The notes beneath the pieces were generated by a model that was not told the origin of the DNA, searched no databases, and saw only the letters and a program-made list of their open reading frames with translations. DNA of 10,796 nucleotides from positions 1-10,796 of the forward strand of contig JAEUKU010000161.1 of NCBI GenBank assembly GCA_016794075.1, read 5' to 3'. The translations under genes were made by a program, and so were the position numbers. This document shows, in pieces, positions 1 through 6,556 of this stretch. The number at the start of each line of letters is the position of its first letter. Position 1 is the stretch's first letter. Source of the stretch: Rhodospirillaceae bacterium. GTDB lineage: Bacteria; Pseudomonadota; Alphaproteobacteria; Dongiales; Dongiaceae.

Positions 1-1
1 C

Positions 2-460
<459 letters not shown>

Positions 461-538
461 CGGAAGTCAGAAGTCGGAAGTCGGAAGCCGGATTTGCTCT
501 GTCCTTCCGACTTCCGACTTCTGTATTCTGACTTCCGG
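461..538. repeat. Long imperfect inverted repeat built of 7-base units
   Basis: The element starts on the base after the rpoD stop. The left arm (461-487) is made of GGAAGTC-type heptads (GGAAGTC, AGAAGTC, GGAAGTC, then GGAAG). The right arm (504-538) is its reverse complement, CTTCCGA twice then CTTCTG, but carries one extra heptad (TATTCTG, 524-530) before the closing ACTTCCG. The 16-base spacer is 488-503. In RNA this would form a stem of 20 bp continuous pairing plus 7 bp beyond a 7-base bulge. There is no T-run after it, so it is not a canonical intrinsic terminator, though it could stop or protect the rpoD transcript. It ends two bases before the tRNA. Confidence 0.85.
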
Positions 539-540
539 AC

Positions 541-617
541 GGGCCTGTAGTTCAGGTGGTTAGAACGCGCCGCTCATAACGGTGTTGTCGCAGGTTCGAG
601 TCCTGCCGGGCCCACCA
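541..617 (+). tRNA. tRNA with anticodon CAU, probably tRNA-Ile2 (lysidine-modified)
   Basis: A full cloverleaf of 77 bases can be folded by hand. The acceptor stem pairs GGGCCTG with CGGGCCC (one U-G pair); the D stem is GTTC/GAAC; the anticodon stem CGCCG/CGGTG encloses the loop CTCATAA; the variable loop is TTGTC; and the T arm is GCAGG-TTCGAGT-CCTGC. The discriminator A is followed by an encoded CCA. The anticodon CAU could mean initiator Met, elongator Met or Ile2. The initiator is ruled out because the anticodon stem lacks the three G-C pairs and the acceptor end is fully paired. The GGGCCTG acceptor resembles alphaproteobacterial isoleucine tRNAs, so Ile2, read as AUA after TilS modification, is preferred over elongator Met. 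Identity is inferred; the tRNA itself is certain. Confidence 0.93.
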
Positions 618-897
618 CACCTCCCAACACACCCGCGTTGATGGGTTGGCGGCTTTCGCATTTCGATCAGGCGCGATGCCTGCCCGCGCTTCTCAGGCGG
701 CACCGTCAGTGCTAGCTTGGCTCATTCTTCAAGCAAACAAGAAATCATCGCGCGACGGAGCTCCGCTCTTGGTCGCGTCGGGTCATTGGCAATGCGCGTT
801 GCCGGGGCGTGACACGCGCGGGTAGTCGTTCAAAGGGGGCCGGCATCATTGGAAGCGACGACAGCCGCATGGGCGGCTGCCGCCGGGGAGTCATGTC
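618..897. other. Intergenic leader, no gene found
   Basis: This 280-base stretch separates the tRNA from the 149-aa gene. It holds only small symmetrical elements: CAGGC-GCCTG (668-682, with a further CAGGC at 694-698 that could pair alternatively), a 10-base palindrome CGGAGCTCCG (756-765) and GGCAA/TTGCC (788-803). None has a T-run or a known operator match. The promoter of the downstream pair must lie here unless transcription reads through from the tRNA, but I could not pick -35/-10 boxes with confidence. The minus-strand open frame ending at 745 is judged a shadow. Confidence 0.4.
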
Positions 898-1347
898 ATG
901 CCGAGCGATCAGCGTCCCGAAGCGTCGCGCCGCACCTTGCGGTTGACTGTCAAGGTCAACGAGGACGGCGGCTATGAGCTCATCTCGGTCGAGCGCCTGC
1001 ACATGATCACGCCGCCGCAACCCGGCGAGCGGCCCGAAATCGGCAAGCACGGCGGCAGCTGGATCGAGTTGCGCGGCGCCCGCGGCCGCGTGCTGGCACA
1101 CCGGCTGATCGACGCGTCGTTGCTGCATTCCACCGAGGTGCATGAGGCGGACAGGACGATCCACCGCCACTTCGGCAATCCGCAGGGCATCTTCGAGGTG
1201 CTGCTGCCCGATGTCGATACGGCCCGCGAGGCGGTGCTGGTCGGCACGCCGACGCGACGCCGGGCCGAGGCGAAGCGCGCCGTCGGGCCGTCGGAGGAGA
1301 TCGCCCGCTTCGACCTCTCCCCGCGCCGCGAGGGAGGCGACCAATGA
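898..1347 (+). CDS. Hypothetical protein, 149 aa, coupled partner of the M64-VWA protein
   Basis: I do not recognise the family. The start is supported by GGGGAG at 885-890, seven bases before the ATG; a second ATG at 893 is out of frame. The protein has no signal peptide, membrane segment or cysteine. Residues about 12-117 alternate hydrophobic and polar residues with Gly/Asp turns (KVNEDGGYELISVERL, GSWIELRGARGRVLAHRLI, GIFEVLLPDVDTAREAVLVG), which suggests a beta-sandwich. The remainder, to residue 149, is charged and probably flexible. Its stop overlaps the start of the next gene (ATGA, 1344-1347), so the two are almost certainly co-translated. A role as binding partner, inhibitor or chaperone of the peptidase is inference from coupling only. 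High-GC overlapping frames exist on both strands, but this frame has the ribosome binding site and the coupling. Confidence 0.8.
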   Translation: MPSDQRPEASRRTLRLTVKVNEDGGYELISVERLHMITPPQPGERPEIGKHGGSWIELRGARGRVLAHRLIDASLLHSTEVHEADRTIHRHFGNPQGIFEVLLPDVDTAREAVLVGTPTRRRAEAKRAVGPSEEIARFDLSPRREGGDQ

Positions 1348-4133
1348 GCACCAGCGACGGATATGTTGTCGGTGCCACGAAGATCGTCGATCACGGCCCC
1401 GACAGCGCGCGGTGGAACCTGGTCATCGTCGGCGACGGCTACCGCGATACCGAGCTCGCCAACTACCATACGCATGCACAGAGCTTCGTGACCGCCTTGC
1501 GCGGGACGCCGCCCTTCAACACCCTGTTCTGCGGCATCAACGTCTATCGCATCGACGTGGTGTCGAACCAGAGCGGCGCCGACGATCCGGGCTGCGCCGG
1601 CGGCCCGGCGGTCACCGCCAACACCTATTTCGACGCCACCTTCTGCTCGCTCTTCGCCGGCACGCCGATGGACCGGCTGTTGACGATCAATTCCGGGGTG
1701 GCGCTTTCCGTCGCGACCACGCATGTGCCGCAGCGCCACCAGGTGCTCTGCATCGTGAACTCGACGAAATACGGCGGCTCCGGCGGCGCGGTCGCCACCT
1801 GCTCGGTCGATCCGCAGGCGAACGAGATCGCCATCCACGAGATCGGCCACAGCGCCTTCGGCCTCGCCGACGAATATGGCGGCAACGGCGCCGGCACGCC
1901 GGCGGGCGAGCCGGCGCAGCCCAACGTCACGCGCGACACCAATCGCGCCACCAACAAGTGGCGGGCGCTGATCGCCGCGACGACGCCGATGCCCTCGGCC
2001 TGCGACCCGACTTGCGCAGCCTCGACCTGCGTGCCGCCGGGAGCGCCGCCGGCGGCGGGCGCGGTCGGCACCTATGAGGGCGGCATCTATTCGGACTGCA
2101 ACACCTACCGTCCGCTGCCCTCCTGCTACATGCGGGATTATAGCCCCTTCTGCCCGGTCTGCTCCGGCGTCATCACACAGGTGCTGGCGCCGTTCCAGCC
2201 GGCGGAATCGATCAACCTGGTGACGCCCAGCATCTCCTTCACCAATGTGCCGGCGGGCATGGGCGGCGTCGGGGTCACCACCCACCGCGCCATCCGCTGG
2301 GACGTCGTCACCTGTCGCACGTTGACCTTCATGATCACCGCCGGCCCGACCGGGGGCTTCGGCACGCCGTTCGGCATCCAAACCAGCGTCGGCGCCGATC
2401 CCAACGTCCCGGCCGCCGCCGCGCGCATCTGGCTCTCCTACACCTCGACCAATCCCGGCGACAGCGCCAACGGCAGCGTCACCGTGCGCTGCATCGAGAC
2501 CGGCCAGAGCTGGGTCATCAATATCAACGCCAACACCATCGCGCGGCGACGCACCGCGGTCTCCCTGGTGCTCGACCGCTCCGGCAGCATGACCGACGAT
2601 GCCGGCGACGGCATCAACAAGGTGACCAAGCTGCGCGAGGCGGCGCGCGTCTTCATCGACACCATGCTGCCCGATGACGGCATCGGCCTGGTGCGATTCA
2701 ACGAGGCCGCCCAGCGCATCATGGAAGTGATGGAGGCGGGCGTCGCCCCGGGCGGCACCGGCCGCACCACCGCCATCAACAACCACATCAACACCGCCGA
2801 GATCGACCCGGCCGGAGCCACCTCGATCGGCGACGGCGTGGTCAACGGCCGCAACATGCTGAACGACGCCCAGGCGGCGCCGACGCCGGACTATGACGGC
2901 ACGGCCATGGTGATCCTGACCGACGGCATGTGGAACACGCCACCCTCGCTGGCCTCGGTCGCCGGCAGCATCAACGCCCAGACCTATGCCGTCGGCTTCG
3001 GCCTGCCTTCCAACATCAGCGTCCCGGCGCTGACCACGCTGTGCCAGGGCAACAACGGCTATCTGCTGGTTACCGGCGCGCTCACCGCCGACCAGTCGAT
3101 GCGGCTGTCGAAATACTTCCTGCAGATCCTCGCCGGGGTCAGCAACGCGCAGATCGTGGCTGATCCGGCCGGCGTGCTCGACATCAATGCCGAGCATCGG
3201 ATTCCGTTCTGGATCTGCGCCGCCGATTTCGGCATGGACCTGATCCTGCTCAGCCCGTACCCTTACGCGATCGACTTCCGGCTCGAAGCGCCGGACGGAA
3301 CCCTCATCGATCCGGCCACCGCCGGCAACCTGCAATTCGTGTCGACCGACAAGGTGGCCTATTACCGCTGTGCCCTGCCGGTCCTGCCGGGCGATCCCGC
3401 CGGCACCCATGTCGGACAATGGCACGCGGTGCTCCGCATCACCCGCAAATACCAGGGCGGCTACCGCTATGCCGCCGCCACCCAGCGCCTGCGGGTGCCG
3501 TACGAGTTCGTCGCGCATGCTTACTCCGCGCTGACCTTCGCGGCGCAGCTGACCCAGGCGAGCTACGAGATCGGCGCCGTTGCGGCGATCTCCGCGGCCT
3601 TGCTGGAATACGATCAGCCGCCGCGCGGCCGCGCCACGGTCTGGGCGGAAGTGCAGAAGCCCGATGGCGGCCCCGACATCGTGATGATGCCGCTCGGCAA
3701 CTCGGGCCGCTACGAGGCGGCCTTCCCCATGGCGGTCAGCGGCGTCTACACCTTCCGCATCCGGGCGCGGGGCGAAACCGTCGATGGCGAGCCCTTCGAG
3801 CGCGAGCAGACCCTGACCGGCGTTGCGGTCGCCGGCGGCGATCATTGGAGCCCGGACGATCCGAAGCGCGACCCGCTCTGCGAGCTGCTGGACTGCCTGC
3901 GCCGCACCGGCGCCATCGACGGCGAGTTCGCCAAGCGGCTGCAGGCGCTCGGCTTCGACCTGCCGGCTCTGCTCAAATGCCTGGGCCGCAAGTGCCGAAA
4001 GCCGAGCGAGGGTGGCCGGGCCATCCCGGGTGTTCCCACCAATCCCAGCCTGTCGCACTACAGCGTGGCAGAGCTGGCCGAGGCACTGAGCCTGGCCGTC
4101 CGCGGCAAGGGCGCCGATCCGGACGGCGCATAG
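1344..4133 (+). CDS. M64-family zinc peptidase fused to a von Willebrand A domain and C-terminal beta-rich domains
   Basis: The 929-aa protein starts at the ATG of the ATGA overlap, six bases after GGGAGG (1332-1337). Residues about 1-280 match peptidase M64 (IgA-peptidase-like metallopeptidases): NLVIVGDGYRDTEL near the N-terminus and the zinc site HEIGH (H165, E166, H169) continuing to GLADEY, whose Asp176 may be a further zinc ligand. Residues about 404-600 are a VWA domain with an intact metal site: DRSGS (D411, S413, S415), T493 in GATSIGDG and D527 in ILTDG. About 600-830 is beta-rich, probably two Ig-like or jelly-roll units, the second ending in GVYTFRIRARGE. A helical tail with four cysteines follows. 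There are about 21 cysteines, twelve before residue 275, yet no Sec signal or membrane segment. Substrate and cellular location are unknown. The domain calls are firm; the combination is uncommon. Confidence 0.9.
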   Translation: MSTSDGYVVGATKIVDHGPDSARWNLVIVGDGYRDTELANYHTHAQSFVTALRGTPPFNTLFCGINVYRIDVVSNQSGADDPGCAGGPAVTANTYFDATFCSLFAGTPMDRLLTINSGVALSVATTHVPQRHQVLCIVNSTKYGGSGGAVATCSVDPQANEIAIHEIGHSAFGLADEYGGNGAGTPAGEPAQPNVTRDTNRATNKWRALIAATTPMPSACDPTCAASTCVPPGAPPAAGAVGTYEGGIYSDCNTYRPLPSCYMRDYSPFCPVCSGVITQVLAPFQPAESINLVTPSISFTNVPAGMGGVGVTTHRAIRWDVVTCRTLTFMITAGPTGGFGTPFGIQTSVGADPNVPAAAARIWLSYTSTNPGDSANGSVTVRCIETGQSWVININANTIARRRTAVSLVLDRSGSMTDDAGDGINKVTKLREAARVFIDTMLPDDGIGLVRFNEAAQRIMEVMEAGVAPGGTGRTTAINNHINTAEIDPAGATSIGDGVVNGRNMLNDAQAAPTPDYDGTAMVILTDGMWNTPPSLASVAGSINAQTYAVGFGLPSNISVPALTTLCQGNNGYLLVTGALTADQSMRLSKYFLQILAGVSNAQIVADPAGVLDINAEHRIPFWICAADFGMDLILLSPYPYAIDFRLEAPDGTLIDPATAGNLQFVSTDKVAYYRCALPVLPGDPAGTHVGQWHAVLRITRKYQGGYRYAAATQRLRVPYEFVAHAYSALTFAAQLTQASYEIGAVAAISAALLEYDQPPRGRATVWAEVQKPDGGPDIVMMPLGNSGRYEAAFPMAVSGVYTFRIRARGETVDGEPFEREQTLTGVAVAGGDHWSPDDPKRDPLCELLDCLRRTGAIDGEFAKRLQALGFDLPALLKCLGRKCRKPSEGGRAIPGVPTNPSLSHYSVAELAEALSLAVRGKGADPDGA

Positions 4134-4148
4134 TCCAGGCGGCCAGGT

Positions 4149-4182
4149 CCCAGGCTGACTCCCAGGCCACCCTCAACCTGGG
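4149..4182 (+). terminator. Weak hairpin downstream of the M64-VWA gene
   Basis: CCCAGG occurs at 4149-4154 and 4161-4166; either copy can pair with CCTGGG at 4177-4182. The nearer pair gives a 6-bp stem with a 10-base loop, beginning 27 bases after the stop codon. There is no T-run after it, so intrinsic termination is doubtful; it may simply mark the 3' end of the transcript. Confidence 0.25.
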
Positions 4183-4222
4183 CGGGGCGCGTCATTTCCG
4201 TTCCAGCGCCAACGGCAAGGCC

Positions 4223-4252
4223 TTGCCGCCGTGCGCGCGCCTGCGCTTATAT
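4223..4252 (+). promoter_or_regulatory. Possible sigma-70 promoter for the aldehyde dehydrogenase gene
   Basis: TTGCCG (4223-4228) and TTATAT (4247-4252) are separated by 18 bases and lie about 50 bases upstream of the ATG at 4303. TTATAT is a rare A/T island in a GC-rich region, and TTGCCG keeps the TTG of the -35 consensus. The match is suggestive only. Confidence 0.35.
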
Positions 4253-4302
4253 GCGCGGCCTGGACACCCAAAGTCACCCCAAGAGCCATCCTAGAGGACA
4301 GC

Positions 4303-5733
4303 ATGCTGCACCAGAATCTGATCGCCGGCGAATGGGTCGGCGGCGCCGGCGCCGACAACATCAACCCGTCGAACACCAAGGACGTCGTCGGCCAATACGC
4401 GCGTGCCTCCAAGGATGACACGCTGAACGCCATCGCCGCGGCCAAGGCCTCCTTCCCCGCCTGGTCGCGCTCGGGGCTGCTGGAGCGCCACGCGATTCTG
4501 AGAAAGACCGCCGACGAGATCCTGGCGCGCAAGGACGAGCTCGGCCGCCTGCTGTCGCGCGAAGAGGGCAAGACGCTCGCCGAAGGCATCGGCGAGACCA
4601 TCCGCGCCGCGCAGGTGTTCGATTTCTTCGCCGGCGAATGCCTGCGGCTCACCGGCGAGACGGTGCCCTCCGTCCGTCCCAATATCGGCGTCGAGGTCAC
4701 CCGCGAGGCGGTCGGCGTCATCGGCATCATCACGCCCTGGAACTTCCCCATCGCCATCCCGGCCTGGAAAATTGCCCCGGCCCTGGCCTGGGGCAACACC
4801 GTGGTCATGAAGCCCGCCGATCTGGTGCCGGGCTGCTCCTGGGCCATCGTCGACATCCTGCACCGCGCCGGCCTGCCCAAGGGTGTCTTGAACCTGGTCA
4901 TGGGCAAGGGCTCGGTGGTCGGCCAGGCCATCCTCGACAGCAAGGACGTCAACGCCATCACCTTCACCGGCTCGGTCGCCACCGGCAAGCGCGTGGCGGA
5001 GGCCTCGGTCGCGGTCGGGCGCAAGTTCCAGCTCGAGATGGGCGGCAAGAATCCCTTCGTGGTGCTCGACGACGCCGATCTCGGAATCGCGGTCGAGGCC
5101 GCGGTCAACGGCGCCTTCTTCTCGACCGGCCAGCGTTGCACGGCTTCCTCGCGGCTCATCGTGACCGAGGGGATCCATGACAAATTCGTGGCCGCGATGA
5201 CCGAGCGCCTCAAGGGCCTGGTGGTCGACGACGCGCTGAAGGCGGGCACCCATATCGGCCCCGTCGTCGATGCCAGCCAGCTGAAGCAGGACACGGATTA
5301 CATCATGATCGGCAAGCAGGAAGGCGCCAAGCTCGCCTTCGGCGGCGAAGAGCTGAAGCGCGACACGCCTGGCTTCTATCTGCAGCCCGCGCTGTTCACC
5401 GAGGCCACGAACCAGATGCGCATCTCGCGCGAGGAGATCTTCGGCCCGGTCGCGTCCGTCATCAGGGTCAAGACCTACGAGGAAGCGCTGGCGGTGGCCA
5501 ACGACACGCCCTTCGGCCTCTCCGCCGGCATCGCCACCACGAGCCTGAAGCACGCGACCCACTTCAAGCGCAATGCCGAGGCCGGCATGGTGATGGTGAA
5601 CCTGCCGACCGCCGGCGTCGATTTCCACGTGCCGTTCGGCGGGCGCAAGGGCTCGTCCTATGGCCCGCGCGAGCAGGGCCGCTACGCCGCCGAGTTCTAC
5701 AGCACGGTGAAGACGGCCTATACGCTGGCCTGA
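4303..5733 (+). CDS. NAD(P)-dependent aldehyde dehydrogenase, 476 aa (2,5-dioxovalerate/ketoglutarate semialdehyde type likely)
   Basis: A full-length cytoplasmic member of the aldehyde dehydrogenase superfamily, which oxidises an aldehyde to the acid with NAD+ or NADP+. The start at 4303 follows AGAGGA with normal spacing and gives the usual opening LIAGEWVGG; the frame is open further upstream to 4231, but that extension resembles no family member. Catalytic residues are all present: N147 in TPWNFP, E245 in QLEMGGKNP and nucleophile C279 in STGQRCTASSR. The phrases FTGSVATGKRV and EEIFGPVASV are also standard. The wording MGGKNPFVVLDDADL, the STGQRCTA block and the ending PFGGRKGSSYGPREQG resemble Bacillus YcbD/GucD-like enzymes acting on 2,5-dioxopentanoate in sugar-acid catabolism. 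The superfamily is certain; the substrate is a guess, since no sugar-acid gene lies nearby. Confidence 0.95.
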   Translation: MLHQNLIAGEWVGGAGADNINPSNTKDVVGQYARASKDDTLNAIAAAKASFPAWSRSGLLERHAILRKTADEILARKDELGRLLSREEGKTLAEGIGETIRAAQVFDFFAGECLRLTGETVPSVRPNIGVEVTREAVGVIGIITPWNFPIAIPAWKIAPALAWGNTVVMKPADLVPGCSWAIVDILHRAGLPKGVLNLVMGKGSVVGQAILDSKDVNAITFTGSVATGKRVAEASVAVGRKFQLEMGGKNPFVVLDDADLGIAVEAAVNGAFFSTGQRCTASSRLIVTEGIHDKFVAAMTERLKGLVVDDALKAGTHIGPVVDASQLKQDTDYIMIGKQEGAKLAFGGEELKRDTPGFYLQPALFTEATNQMRISREEIFGPVASVIRVKTYEEALAVANDTPFGLSAGIATTSLKHATHFKRNAEAGMVMVNLPTAGVDFHVPFGGRKGSSYGPREQGRYAAEFYSTVKTAYTLA

Positions 5734-5734
5734 T

Positions 5735-5753
5735 GGCGCGGCTCACCCGCGCC
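5735..5753 (+). terminator. GC-rich hairpin directly after the aldehyde dehydrogenase stop
   Basis: GGCGCGG (5735-5741) pairs perfectly with CCGCGCC (5747-5753) across a five-base loop, starting one base after the TGA. No T-run follows, so it is an atypical terminator candidate or a 3'-end stabiliser. Confidence 0.35.
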
Positions 5754-6064
5754 GGCGCCGCCACCCCGCGGTTGCAGATATTCAACGCCGGCAACGGCTT
5801 AGCACGGCCCGGGTGCGGCGCGCCCGATAGCCGGGGCGCTGACGACGACCCGCCCTCCCGGGCGAAAAATAGGGAAGTCTCCCGATGCGCGGCCGGTCCG
5901 GCCCACATAACGTGCCGGCCGTCCGAGCGTGGTGCCAGACGCGACGGTGGCGGGTTAGCGATCGGTGATTCGCCCACCTGCCGGCCGTCAATAGCCTCGG
6001 CCCGACGCCAGGATGTTAGGGCCGCGCCCCAAGCCGGCCGGCAATCATTGTGAGGAATGAGACT
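5754..6064. other. Intergenic region without a convincing gene, rich in short repeats
   Basis: Together with the hairpin before it, this is the longest gene-free stretch (331 bases). A plus-strand open frame of 106 codons (5733-6053) spans it but lacks a ribosome binding site and reads as low-complexity Arg/Ala/Pro-rich sequence. Visible structure: the 11-mer TGCCGGCCGTC occurs twice (5913-5923, 5979-5989) and the palindrome GCCGGCCGGC follows at 6033-6042; GGCCGG-T-CCGGCC lies at 5891-5903; GGTGG (5946-5950) can pair with CCACC (5974-5978). CGCCC-TCCC-GGGCG followed by AAAAA (near 5850-5870) is not a terminator on either strand. I could not match a riboswitch or known small RNA. The promoter of the GFA gene should lie here. 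Confidence 0.4.
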
Positions 6065-6496
6065 ATGTCCAATTCTGTTCAGTCTGGAAAATGCTTCTGC
6101 GGCTCGGTGGAAATCGAGGTGACCGGGCAGCCCGCGGCGATGGGATATTGCCATTGCGCTTCCTGCCGGGAATGGTCCGCGTCGCCCGTCAATGCCTTCA
6201 CGCTTTGGCAGCCGGACACGGTCAAGGTGACCAAGGGCGACAAGAACCTCGCCAGCTACAACAAGACTCCCGGCAGCACGCGGAAGTTCTGCACCAAATG
6301 CGGCGGCCATGTGCTGACCGACCATCCGGGGCTCGGCCTGGTCGACGTGTTCGCGGCCATGCTGCCCAAGCTGGACTTCAAGCCCGGCGTCCATGTGAAT
6401 TACGGCGAAACTGTCTTGCGGATGAAGGACGGCTTGCCGAAGTTGAAGGACTTCCCGAAGGAATTCGGCGGGTCCGGAGAAGTCGTCACTGAATAA
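6065..6496 (+). CDS. GFA/CENP-V family zinc-binding protein, 143 aa
   Basis: A small cytoplasmic protein of the glutathione-dependent formaldehyde-activating (GFA)/CENP-V fold. All seven family cysteines are present: C10 and C12 (KCFCG), C29, C31 and C34 (YCHCASC) and C76 and C79 (FCTKCGG), which normally bind two zinc ions. The block after the second cluster, REWSASPVNAFTLW, is also conserved. The start at 6065 follows GAGGAA at 6052-6057; the upstream GTG at 6050 would overlap that site. Gfa of Paracoccus promotes formation of S-hydroxymethylglutathione, but most relatives of this length have no tested activity, so a thiol-adduct role is only possible. The next gene follows after 60 bases, with a strong hairpin between them. 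Confidence 0.92.
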   Translation: MSNSVQSGKCFCGSVEIEVTGQPAAMGYCHCASCREWSASPVNAFTLWQPDTVKVTKGDKNLASYNKTPGSTRKFCTKCGGHVLTDHPGLGLVDVFAAMLPKLDFKPGVHVNYGETVLRMKDGLPKLKDFPKEFGGSGEVVTE

Positions 6497-6503
6497 GCGC
6501 TGC

Positions 6504-6534
6504 GCGCCGGCCCCTGCATCCCGAGGGCCGGCGC
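6504..6534 (+). terminator. 10-bp perfect GC-rich hairpin between the GFA and cysteine synthase-glutaredoxin genes
   Basis: GCGCCGGCCC (6504-6513) and GGGCCGGCGC (6525-6534) are perfect reverse complements around an 11-base loop. The hairpin starts eight bases after the GFA stop and ends nine bases before the ribosome binding site GGAAGGG (6543-6549) of the next gene. No T-run follows. It could be an atypical terminator, an attenuator or an mRNA stabiliser that sets different levels of the two genes. Confidence 0.45.
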
Positions 6535-6556
6535 CACGTTGCGGAAGGGCCTAGCT

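Noticed and set aside
972..4058. Minus-strand open frame of 1028 codons opposite the M64-VWA gene
   Set aside because: It mirrors the plus-strand gene, whose strong G/C third-position bias removes stops on the opposite strand. Its product is Arg/Ala/Gly/His-rich with no family motif, while the plus strand has clear catalytic motifs and ribosome binding sites.
4231..4302. Upstream GTG start for the aldehyde dehydrogenase
   Set aside because: The extra 24 residues do not resemble the family N-terminus, and AGAGGA is placed correctly for the ATG at 4303.
4291..5628. Minus-strand open frame of 445 codons opposite the aldehyde dehydrogenase
   Set aside because: Same cause as other shadows in GC-rich genes: low-complexity product and no motif, against an intact dehydrogenase on the plus strand.
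5849..5867. Hairpin CGCCC-TCCC-GGGCG followed by AAAAA as a terminator
   Set aside because: On the plus strand it is followed by A instead of T, and on the minus strand the T-run precedes the stem, so neither direction gives an intrinsic terminator.
5733..6053. Plus-strand open frame of 106 codons after the aldehyde dehydrogenase, overlapping its stop
   Set aside because: No ribosome binding site, Arg/Ala/Pro-rich product without predicted structure, and interrupted by the hairpins and repeats of the intergenic region.
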